A DNA stretch of 5,892 nucleotides from CAUZFZ01 sp963579025 (lineage in GTDB: Bacteria > Planctomycetota > Planctomycetia > Planctomycetales > Planctomycetaceae). A program made the translations under genes and the position numbers. Under the pieces are notes generated by a model. That model was not told where the DNA came from, did not search any database, and worked only from the letters and a program-made list of their open reading frames with translations. The stretch is taken from positions 1 to 5,892 of the forward strand of contig CAUZFZ010000307.1 in NCBI GenBank assembly GCA_963579025.1, written 5' to 3'. Shown here one piece after another: positions 1-5,793 of the stretch; positions within the stretch are counted from its first letter, which is position 1; every line of letters starts with the position of its first letter.

Positions 1-1
1 A

Positions 2-1435
2 TTTCCGTTCAGAAATCAGGATCGCAAAGGACGCCGCTTTCTCCAAGACCACTTCAACTCACGGCAAAAGCCGAAGAACTCCAACTCACAACTCCCACGT
101 GTTGTCGCCTCAGAGAGATCACACCCCGCTGAGGAGCGTCCGTATGTCGGAATCATGCTGGACAGTGCCGCGAAGGTCCAAGGCATGAAAGTCAAGGGAG
201 TGATAAAAGACGGACCGGCGGACAAGGCGGGGTTGAAGGCATCGGACATCGTCATCAAAGTCGATAAGAACGAGATCAAAACGTTTCGCGATTTCCTGGC
301 AGTGATGCGATTTCTCAAGATCGGCGAAAAGACCAAGCTGGTCGTGAAGCGTGAGGACAAAGAGATGACGCTCACGATCGTTCCGGTGGCCAGACCCGCG
401 AAGGTCGTGCCGCCACCCGCAAAACGGTCGCCGAGTAAGGTCGCGGCCGATGGCACGGTGACGTTCGGCCATACGGCGTCAGTCCGGGGGATCGCGATCT
501 TTCCCGATGGAAAACGAGTCGTGACGGCCGGTTACCGTGAAGACTATCTTTGGGAACTCGCGACGGGGAAAGACCTGGGCCAGTTCACGAAGGCTCGCAG
601 CCTGGCCGTGGCGATTAGCGGCGATGGCAAGCGGGTGGCGATCGAAGGCTTTGACGCGCTCACGATTCACGATGCCGAGAAGAACAAGCAACTGCTGAGC
701 TTCAATCCGCACGGCGATTGGGATCGCAAGTTTCCGTTTCGTCCGACGGTCGATGCGATGGCGTTCAGTGCCGACGACAAGTTGCTGGCCACGGCAGGAA
801 GCATCGCCAAGGTCGGCGGATCTCACGGTTATCCGGGCGGTGTGGTCAAGGTGTGGAATGCTGAAACGGGCAAGGAAGTTCGCAGCTTCGGCGATCTTCC
901 TCATCGCGCCGGAAGCGTCGCCATCAGCCCGGACGGAAAACAAATAGCTGCCGGAACGTTCGGTGCGGGCGGCGAGTTGCCGGATTCGGCGCTCTTCAGC
1001 GTTTGGGAGATCGGTACTGGCAAACAGATTCTGTCGGCCAAGATGCATGAAAAGATTTCCGTGAAGGACAATCCGTGTAACGTGCGTACGGTGATCTTCC
1101 ATCCCGACGGCAAACACGTCCTGACGGGGAGTCTGGACAACAAGCTGCGCGTGTGGGAATTGTCGTCAGGAAAACTGACCGAGACGCGCGCGATGAATCG
1201 TCGCCGAGGCGCGGGAATCGCCGCGTTCAGTTCTGACGCACGGTTGCTGGCCTTCGGCGGGGTTCGTGTTGTCAGCATCCACGAAGTTGCCACGGGCAAA
1301 GAGATCAAATCGTTTCCGTTCGACGTGCGGCGAATCCGATCACTCACATTCAGCCGGGACGGAAAATGGCTGGTCGCCGGGGGCGGAAACTCCTTTCGAT
1401 CTGGCGAAGCAAAGGCCTGGAAACTGGCGGATTAG
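2..1435 (+). CDS. PDZ domain - WD40 beta-propeller protein, 5' end outside the window
   Basis: The only usual start codon in this frame is ATG 155, but the frame is open back to position 2 with no ATG, GTG or TTG before it. The codons just before 155 read RPYVGI, which looks like the first strand of a PDZ domain, so the gene most likely starts further left. GAGGAG at 131-136 lies 18 nt from ATG 155, too far for a good ribosome site. Numbering from ATG 155, the PDZ domain covers residues 1-78 (PADKAGL at 21-27), a Pro/Lys linker covers about 80-96, and a WD40-type propeller fills 102-426. I count seven blades, each with an 'h-FSPDGK-hhATG' core and several ending in VWE/VWN-like strands. PDZ binds peptide termini and WD40 propellers are scaffolds, so a protein-interaction role is inferred. 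The substrate is unknown. The residues encoded by 2-130 (basic, Ser/Asn-rich) match no domain and may be linker or non-native sequence. Confidence 0.82.
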   Translation, partial: FPFRNQDRKGRRFLQDHFNSRQKPKNSNSQLPRVVASERSHPAEERPYVGIMLDSAAKVQGMKVKGVIKDGPADKAGLKASDIVIKVDKNEIKTFRDFLAVMRFLKIGEKTKLVVKREDKEMTLTIVPVARPAKVVPPPAKRSPSKVAADGTVTFGHTASVRGIAIFPDGKRVVTAGYREDYLWELATGKDLGQFTKARSLAVAISGDGKRVAIEGFDALTIHDAEKNKQLLSFNPHGDWDRKFPFRPTVDAMAFSADDKLLATAGSIAKVGGSHGYPGGVVKVWNAETGKEVRSFGDLPHRAGSVAISPDGKQIAAGTFGAGGELPDSALFSVWEIGTGKQILSAKMHEKISVKDNPCNVRTVIFHPDGKHVLTGSLDNKLRVWELSSGKLTETRAMNRRRGAGIAAFSSDARLLAFGGVRVVSIHEVATGKEIKSFPFDVRRIRSLTFSRDGKWLVAGGGNSFRSGEAKAWKLAD

Positions 1436-1482
1436 TATTGGTCGCGGAAAAGTTGTCGTCTATTGACGCTACCTAACGCTAT

Positions 1483-1499
1483 CAACTCCAGACGGGTTG
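1483..1499 (+). terminator. Weak hairpin downstream of the PDZ-WD40 gene
   Basis: CAACTC (1483-1488) pairs with GGGTTG (1494-1499), including one G-U pair, around a 5-nt loop. It starts 48 nt after the stop codon and is followed by CATTTAAT, which is AT-rich but has no T-run. It may act as a weak terminator for the gene ending at 1435. The rest of 1436-1525 shows nothing else I can identify. Confidence 0.2.
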
Positions 1500-1525
1500 C
1501 ATTTAATCGGGAGAAGCATGAATAA

Positions 1526-1540
1526 ATCTAAGGGGTCAGG
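1526..1540 (+). repeat. 15-bp direct repeat, copy 1
   Basis: The sequence atctaaggggtcagg is found here and again, identically, at 1773-1787. After this copy the sequence continues cctctttgatg. From memory, taaggggtcagg followed by a variable tail resembles short repeats scattered in planctomycete and deltaproteobacterial genomes, often near REP-associated tyrosine transposases. That link is recollection, not something visible here. Confidence 0.7.
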
Positions 1541-1596
1541 CCTCTTTGATGTGATGATCGAGGTTGGATAGACTCCTGGCATGCCAAGATCTCCCC

Positions 1597-1773
1597 GAGT
1601 TGACGCTCCAGCAGTTCATACGCACTCGTCACCCGGTGCTGCATGAACCGGGGGGCCAGGACATAGCCAACGATCACGTAGTAAAACGGAATCGCCAGCA
1701 GCCCCATCAATGACACGACCGGACCATGATTCAGCACTTCGCCGGGCATCGAGAGATACGAAATCGTGCTGGA
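1597..1773 (-). pseudogene. Remnant of a sodium:solute symporter (SSS family) gene
   Basis: Read on the minus strand from 1773, the frame gives STISYLS, then PGEVLNHGP, a hydrophobic stretch LMGLLAIPFYYVIVGYVL, then APRFMQHRVTSAYELLERQLG. The run of a membrane segment, 'hAPRF', 'RVTSAYELLERQLG' is characteristic of SSS-family sodium/substrate symporters, multi-pass membrane proteins of roughly 500 residues or more. Only about 59 codons remain. The first recognisable codon touches the 15-bp repeat at 1773-1787. At the other end, family resemblance stops near 1597, although the frame runs on to a stop at 1528 inside the other repeat copy. An ORF can be drawn from ATG 1749 to 1528, but it would encode one membrane segment with a foreign tail, so it is unlikely to be functional. 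In a carbohydrate neighbourhood the parent transporter may have imported a sugar (inference). Confidence 0.65.
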
Positions 1774-1787
1774 TCTAAGGGGTCAGG
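1773..1787 (+). repeat. 15-bp direct repeat, copy 2
   Basis: This is identical to 1526-1540 and in the same orientation, 247 bp away. It continues as actcatagtttcc, unlike the cctctttg tail of copy 1, so the shared unit ends within a base or two of 1787. It abuts the symporter remnant on one side and lies 17 nt before the start of the DUF4838-type reading frame on the other. Confidence 0.7.
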
Positions 1788-1804
1788 ACTCATAGTTTCC
1801 ATTT

Positions 1805-2290
1805 TTGTCAACCAATGCCCGAAACATCACCAAGCAACCGCTTCGAATTCTTACCATCGTCTGCGCAGTCAGTCTTTCCACGGCGCAGGTGAAAGCCGAG
1901 GACCAGTTTCTTGTTGATGAAGGAAAGGCTAACGCTGAAATTATCATCAGTGAATCTCCGGCGCGTTCGTCGTGTTTGGCGGCAGCTGAGCTCCAAACCT
2001 ACGTTGCGAAGATCTCCGGCACGCGGCTTCCAATCAGGGTCGAGCCTTCCGCCGATGTTCCGGTTCAGATCTACGTAGGCGAGAGCCCGCACGCGGCGAA
2101 ACTCGGCGTCACCGCTGATCGTCTCGAACGTGTCAGGAACCACGTCTCTTTCCTGGCGTTACAGGAAAGTCACGAATCGATTTCGTCGGACTCACCCAGG
2201 ACTTCATCGAATAGGGCTTCGAGGCCAAGTTCGACAGCGAGTGCTCCCATTCGGTCGCGATCAGCATCGCTGGCCATTCGGTGTATCTGA
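1805..2290 (+). pseudogene. 5' fragment of an exported DUF4838 / alpha-glucuronidase-like protein
   Basis: The frame opens at TTG 1805, the only usual start after an in-frame TAG at 1793. It has no visible ribosome-binding site. Residues 1-31 look like a Sec signal peptide: basic start (K10, R14), hydrophobic ILTIVCAVSLS, and a likely cleavage after VKA at 31. Residues 32-108 contain 'AAAELQTYVAKISGTRLPI' and 'VQIYVGESPHAAKLG', typical of the N-terminal domain in front of DUF4838 and GH67-like catalytic regions. Such proteins are usually several hundred residues long. Resemblance stops after residue 108 (about position 2128). The remaining residues to the stop at 2290 are Ser/Arg-rich and antisense to the nucleotidyltransferase gene, so they are almost certainly meaningless. 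No catalytic domain remains. The original start codon may also have been altered where the 15-bp repeat arrived. Confidence 0.65.
2148..2169 (-). terminator. Perfect 8-bp hairpin directly after the nucleotidyltransferase stop
   Basis: CTTTCCTG (2148-2155) and CAGGAAAG (2162-2169) form an 8-bp perfect stem around a 6-nt loop (gcgtta). It touches the TGA stop of the minus-strand nucleotidyltransferase gene at 2170-2172. No T-run follows on either strand, so it is not a classic intrinsic terminator. It could instead act as a 3'-end stabiliser, or mark the cassette edge. Confidence 0.45.
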
Positions 2291-2745
2291 CGCAGATCAC
2301 GGCGACTCTTGTGACTGCCCTTGCTGATCCACAGAAGTTTCGATCCTGCGGCGTCGATGCGCGAAACCACAGGAAGCAGCCACCCTTCAAAAACTTCGAT
2401 CTCCTCTGACCGGCTGAGCTCATCTGGAATCAGTTCGCGGGGATAAAGATCCAACTTCAGTGCCTCGGCCTGATCGAACAGTTGGAACAGTCGCCGATTC
2501 TCAACCGCCTCCCGGATGGACGGTGCATCGAATAGAAAGTCGGATTCGCTCAGCGAGTTGAGGAACGCATCAATGTTTTCCGAGATCGCCCGGTTATCCG
2601 TCACGATGTCGATGTCCTGAGTCAGTCGCGGCTCACCGTACAGGACCGACGTCAGACCGCCGGTGAGGTGAAAGTGGATGCCGTGCCGTTCGAAGATTGC
2701 GACCGCTTTGGTCAGCGTATTTCGGAAGGCGTCAATGGGAAACAT
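2170..2745 (-). CDS. Nucleotidyltransferase of the AbiEii/DUF6036-like type, putative toxin
   Basis: This 191-residue protein has a polymerase-beta-type nucleotidyltransferase core. HLTGG at 26-30 carries the Gly-Gly of the nucleotide-binding turn. It is followed by S33, YGEPR and T42, then DID at 44-46 with the two metal-binding aspartates. D99 in LKLDLY is a plausible third acidic residue. The segment KLLWISKGSHKSRRDLRQI (136-154) resembles the conserved Lys/Arg-Asp region of AbiEii-type proteins. Known relatives transfer nucleotides to a target such as tRNA, and several are type IV toxins or abortive-infection proteins. Toxin activity here is inferred. ATG 2745 lies inside the end of the upstream small gene (14-nt overlap), so the two are probably co-transcribed and translationally coupled. 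The gene is cytoplasmic, intact and of plausible length, and ends at a hairpin. It could instead be a non-toxic nucleotidyltransferase. Confidence 0.82.
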   Translation of the reverse strand: MFPIDAFRNTLTKAVAIFERHGIHFHLTGGLTSVLYGEPRLTQDIDIVTDNRAISENIDAFLNSLSESDFLFDAPSIREAVENRRLFQLFDQAEALKLDLYPRELIPDELSRSEEIEVFEGWLLPVVSRIDAAGSKLLWISKGSHKSRRDLRQIHRMASDADRDRMGALAVELGLEALFDEVLGESDEIDS

Positions 2746-2974
2746 CGGCCAGCTTTCGGTCGATCAGAATTTGCGCGGTTGCATCAGCAACATAAAGCCG
2801 TTTGGCGACTTCCCATTTCAGTCGCTCCGATGAAACCGGACCGATCTCGGATTCGATCTGGCGAGCCAACATTTCGCGAGTCCACTGCAGCATTGCGGCA
2901 CAGCGTTCAAGACGTGCCTTTGGGCTGAGTGCCTCGATATGCTGCTGATTCAGATGTTCGACCGTGGATTTCAT
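2732..2974 (-). CDS. Small helical partner of the nucleotidyltransferase, putative antitoxin
   Basis: This 80-residue protein has no signal peptide or membrane segment. It appears almost entirely alpha-helical, with charged and amphipathic stretches (SPKARLERCAAMLQW at 17-31; a Glu/Lys-rich middle; RLYVADATAQILI near 59-71). I do not recognise a named family. Small helical proteins containing 'SPxxRLxxxxxM' are often found immediately upstream of AbiEii/DUF6036-like nucleotidyltransferases. That placement, and the 14-nt overlap with the next gene, suggest it is the first gene of a two-gene operon and may be the antitoxin. It lacks the winged-helix pattern I would expect of an AbiEi antitoxin, and I do not see the RxxxxH motif of a HEPN protein. 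Upstream, TTGACG (complement of 3022-3027) resembles a -35 box, but no good -10 box follows at the right distance. Confidence 0.7.
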   Translation of the reverse strand: MKSTVEHLNQQHIEALSPKARLERCAAMLQWTREMLARQIESEIGPVSSERLKWEVAKRLYVADATAQILIDRKLADVSH

Positions 2975-3187
2975 AAAGGCAGTTTACCTGGCGGTGGCTG
3001 GCGTTGAAAGAACGGCTTGTTCGTCAAGAAAACGGGACGAATCCTGCGGGCTGGCGACGCCATGATGATTCAACCGTCTGGCCGAGCATTCACTTCACCC
3101 TGCTAACCACAACCAGGTAGTGGCCCAACGGAGATGGTGAATCATGATTTCGACTTGGCTCCGTCAGAGTGCAAGTCGATTCGCCTG
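2975..3187. other. Intergenic region between two minus-strand gene pairs
   Basis: No coding sequence is supportable in these 213 bp. The stretch should hold the promoter of the nucleotidyltransferase module (read leftward) and the 3' end of the propeller-protein operon. It contains an 8-bp inverted repeat, ATGATTCA (3065-3072) with TGAATCAT (3138-3145), and a separate hairpin at 3150-3179. I cannot identify a continuation of the interrupted DUF4838 gene here. Confidence 0.5.
3150..3179 (-). terminator. Hairpin after the propeller-protein operon
   Basis: TCGACTTG (3150-3157) pairs with CAAGTCGA (3172-3179): 8 bp with a 14-nt loop that can form a further CTC/GAG pairing. It lies 8 nt beyond the TAA stop (3188-3190) of the minus-strand gene, the usual place for a terminator. 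The following bases (AATCATG on the minus strand) lack a T-run, so intrinsic termination would be weak or need other factors. Confidence 0.4.
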
Positions 3188-4726
3188 TTACTCATTGCCG
3201 CCGAATCGAAACGAGTAGAGGTCGGCGTCCTTCATCTCAAAGAGCAGGCGCACCGGTTTGCCGGCAAGTGACGACACGTCTTTGCTGTCGTCCTTCCACA
3301 CAACAGACCGGGCGATCGTGTCTCCGAAGACTTCCGGACAGTCCGCCAGCGAGAAGCCGTCCAGCGGTTTGCCGTCAGTGTCCTGAATCTCAACTCGAAT
3401 CGAACCTGCTGCGGATGTGGCAAAGTTGAGTTCCAGTTGTGTCCCGTCAAACACGATTGGCTTCGTCTGCAGCCGCCCGCCTTTCCAGCCGGCTGTTGCG
3501 GACACGAATCCGTCCTGACGCAGTGTGTAGCGGCGGAAGCTGGTTGACGTGCCTTGCCAGTAGCCTTCGGTGGCGTAGAGCGAGATGTCGTCAGCGGCAC
3601 CTTCCAGATGTGACTTCGTCTGGATCATGCCCCAGAAGATGAAGTTGTCGCCGTAGACCCATGCGTCTTTCGTTGACGGCCCCGGCCGGATAAAGGCCTC
3701 GCCCCAGCGTTGGAACGTCACGCCGTCGCGGCTCGTCATGAACGCCGCGTCGGTCACCGTTGTGCCGTATCTCCCGGACTGTTTTGAGCGAAACTGTCGC
3801 TCTTCCAATCCGGGCAGTGCCGTCATCGATGGCGACCAGCCGCGGTCGTTGTAGCGCATCGGGAAGCCCATGAAGATATGCGGTGCCCGGTAGTACGGCT
3901 GGACCTGATTGGTGTAGAGCGCCTGCTCCGCCGCGTCCGGGTATTCGAGCCACTGCGGCTTCGGAAAACTCCCCGGGTCTTTGGATGTCGCGGTCATGAT
4001 TCCACGCACGCCCTGATCGAACTGACGGTGGTATTCCCGATAAACCTTGCCCACCGAGTCCCAGAACATGAGATTCTGCGAATCAAAGGCTCCCTCTGTC
4101 ACGAACGGCTTTCTGCTCTTCAGTTGAAAACGAAGTCCGTCCGCGGAAACCAGCAGGTAAAGACCTTTGGGCTTCCGGCCAACGATCACGATTTTGTAAC
4201 GCTCGTCAGCCGGGCAATCAGGGTTGGCGTCCTTAAATACGGACGTGTGCGCCGGACTGCCACCGATCTCGCTGACCATCGCTTCGTTGAGGATCAGGTT
4301 GTTCTTCTTCGATCCCTGGAATTCGACAACACCCACTTCTGGGCGAGTCCAGTGGATACCGTCCGAGCTCTCGGCGACACACAATGACTCCCACGGACTC
4401 TTGTTCGTCTCGTAGGCCTTTGAAGCGGGATGATGTCCGCCTCGGTAGTACATTCGGAATCGGTCACCGTCCTGGAACACGCTCTGGTAAGCGCTGCCAT
4501 TTCCTTCCCACGCGGCATCAGAGCGGAATACGACTTCGCGACGAACCGGGCGATGCAGCTCCAGCCGCACTCCGTCGAGCTGCTCAATCAGATGCTGATC
4601 GACGAAAAGTTCTCGCCGACCCCCAATGTCGATCGGTTCGACCGCCTGGGAACTGGCGACGTCTAACGTCAGGATCACACCCACGCTGAGTGTGGCAAGT
4701 GCCGATTGAAATCGTTGGCTCATCAT
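3188..4726 (-). CDS. Secreted GH32/GH43-like beta-propeller protein, intact
   Basis: This 512-residue protein begins with a Sec signal peptide (hydrophobic core about 10-21; likely cleavage after SQA at 28). The mature part opens with IDIGGRRELFVDQHLIEQL (32-50), an opening I associate with a planctomycete propeller family often labelled 'glycosyl hydrolase family 32 N-terminal-like'. Propeller blades carry Asp-box-like motifs: SSDGIHW 120-126, SADGLRF 194-200 and SRDGVTF 332-338. DANPDCPADERYK (166-178), GAFDSQNLMFWD (212-223) and EYHRQF (231-236) are other probable landmarks. A C-terminal beta-sandwich-like domain (about 402-508) ends in DADLYSFRF. No classical GH32 catalytic triad is evident, so substrate and activity are unknown; a role in outer-surface or periplasmic glycan handling is inferred. 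The start ATG at 4726-4724 overlaps the upstream TGA as ATGA. A second ATG follows immediately. Confidence 0.85.
   Translation of the reverse strand: MMSQRFQSALATLSVGVILTLDVASSQAVEPIDIGGRRELFVDQHLIEQLDGVRLELHRPVRREVVFRSDAAWEGNGSAYQSVFQDGDRFRMYYRGGHHPASKAYETNKSPWESLCVAESSDGIHWTRPEVGVVEFQGSKKNNLILNEAMVSEIGGSPAHTSVFKDANPDCPADERYKIVIVGRKPKGLYLLVSADGLRFQLKSRKPFVTEGAFDSQNLMFWDSVGKVYREYHRQFDQGVRGIMTATSKDPGSFPKPQWLEYPDAAEQALYTNQVQPYYRAPHIFMGFPMRYNDRGWSPSMTALPGLEERQFRSKQSGRYGTTVTDAAFMTSRDGVTFQRWGEAFIRPGPSTKDAWVYGDNFIFWGMIQTKSHLEGAADDISLYATEGYWQGTSTSFRRYTLRQDGFVSATAGWKGGRLQTKPIVFDGTQLELNFATSAAGSIRVEIQDTDGKPLDGFSLADCPEVFGDTIARSVVWKDDSKDVSSLAGKPVRLLFEMKDADLYSFRFGGNE
4723..4726 (-). promoter_or_regulatory. 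ATGA stop/start overlap coupling the two propeller genes
   Basis: On the minus strand these four bases read ATGA: the start codon of the downstream gene shares two bases with the TGA stop of the upstream gene. CTCTCC lies just upstream and no strong Shine-Dalgarno sequence is visible, which favours translation by ribosomes that have just terminated on the upstream gene (inference). Confidence 0.75.
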
Positions 4727-5793
4727 GGAGAGTTTTCTATCCAGAACGCGTAGAGGTCAGCTTGACGAAGATGGATTCGCAGAGCCACCTTGCTGCCGGC
4801 AAGTAAAGCCCAATCGGCTTCATTCTTCCAGGCGACGGCCTGTTCCACGTCGTGTCCTCGAAGTGGAACGCTGCTGTTGAGGTCAAATCCACGAATGGGA
4901 TCGCCAGATTCGTCGAGCACTTCGACGCGTGCTTCGCCGTTTTCACGGGCATCGACATTCAGCATGAGACGTCGGCCGGAAGCGACGAATGGCTTCGTGG
5001 TGACCTGCCCGACCTTGTCACCGGCTGTCAGTGAAACGAATCCGTCTGAACGGAGCGTGGCGAGACAAAGTGCCTGGAACGGCTGGTCGCCTGTCTCGAC
5101 AGGCACTGTGCCCAGCTTTCCGCCGTAGTAGATCATCAAACGACCATCGCGCACGACCGGCGGATTGGTAAAGATTTTGAAGACCTTGTGTCGCCAGGTG
5201 TCTTCTGGACCGTCCGCAAAAAACGGCTGCCGAAAAGGGCGGGACCAGTCTCGACCATCGCGACTGCTCAGCAACTCCCAGTTGATAATGGTGCCGCGGT
5301 CCACGACGCCCGTCTGGTTCTTTCGCTCGCGACGAAGTTCGGCGAAGCCCACCCACTGTGAGCCATAGGGAAACCCATAGGCCGCCTCGGCCTCGTCGCC
5401 GGGATGGTCGCGGTCGTCGGCCACATGAACCCAGTCAGGTGTGACCGACCACTGAAGCATGTCTCTGCTCCACGCGTAGGCCTGAGCCCGTTTGCCGTCA
5501 TGGCTCCGCTTAGCAGCCCCAACATAGATTTTTCTCTGAGGATCAAACCAGAACATGCTGCGGTCAGAGACGCGCAGAACCGGCTCGTTGTGATTCAACT
5601 CGTGCCAATGAATCCCATCCTTCGAGCCAAAGGCATAGTGCCCGTGACGTTTGATTCCGAACGGCGGCGGATCGCCCCATTGCTTCCGGACCAGTTCCTC
5701 TTTGTACGGCCAGCGACCGATGAAAGTCATCAATCGATAAGGCCACTGTTTATCATGCGGCAGGTACGAATGGCACTGCCGGTTTGGTAGCAA
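4723..5793 (-). CDS. Second propeller protein, paralogue of its neighbour, N-terminally truncated
   Basis: The frame encodes 356 residues from a TTG at 5793, or 335 from ATG 5730. It runs unbroken back to 5802, next to the stop codon of a transposase. It has no signal peptide and no 'IDIGxRxELFVD' opening like its 512-residue neighbour, so roughly the first 100 or more residues seem to be lost. What remains is propeller sequence with Asp-box-like SKDGIHW (57-63) and SSRDGRDW (176-183), FDPQRKIYVG (83-92) and WPYKEELVRKQWGDP (28-42). A C-terminal domain (about 249-352) aligns with the neighbour's along its length: DGFVSLTAG against DGFVSATAG, TTKPFV against TKPIV, and QADLYAFWI against DADLYSFRF. 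The parent gene was probably an exported sugar-processing or sugar-binding protein. In its present form it could not be exported, unless a new start has arisen. No ribosome site precedes either start. Confidence 0.75.
   Translation of the reverse strand: MLPNRQCHSYLPHDKQWPYRLMTFIGRWPYKEELVRKQWGDPPPFGIKRHGHYAFGSKDGIHWHELNHNEPVLRVSDRSMFWFDPQRKIYVGAAKRSHDGKRAQAYAWSRDMLQWSVTPDWVHVADDRDHPGDEAEAAYGFPYGSQWVGFAELRRERKNQTGVVDRGTIINWELLSSRDGRDWSRPFRQPFFADGPEDTWRHKVFKIFTNPPVVRDGRLMIYYGGKLGTVPVETGDQPFQALCLATLRSDGFVSLTAGDKVGQVTTKPFVASGRRLMLNVDARENGEARVEVLDESGDPIRGFDLNSSVPLRGHDVEQAVAWKNEADWALLAGSKVALRIHLRQADLYAFWIENSP

Noticed and set aside
479..1117. 212-codon minus-strand frame inside the PDZ-WD40 gene
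   Set aside because: The plus strand has clear WD40 blade periodicity over the same bases. The antisense product is Arg/His-rich with no motif, as expected of a shadow frame in GC-rich DNA.
1469..1499. Possible integron attC-like site (ACCTAAC followed by a GTTG segment)
   Set aside because: One half fits the RYYYAAC core, but the matching GTTRRRY core is absent and the spacing is too short.
1528..1749. A functional 73-residue membrane protein starting at ATG 1749
   Set aside because: The sequence is an internal slice of an SSS symporter with one membrane segment. Its resemblance starts before the ATG and stops before the end, so it is a remnant.
2999..3027. Sigma-70 promoter for the nucleotidyltransferase module (TTGACG on the minus strand, complement of 3022-3027)
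   Set aside because: The -35-like hexamer is good, but the hexamer 17 nt downstream is ACGCCA, nothing like a -10 box.
3878..4387. 169-codon plus-strand frame inside the 512-residue propeller gene
   Set aside because: It is antisense to a well-supported protein with signal peptide and Asp-box-like motifs, and has no domain features of its own.
5404..5790. 128-codon plus-strand frame across the truncated propeller gene
   Set aside because: It is the mirror of a conserved propeller region, with no ribosome site and no recognisable domain.
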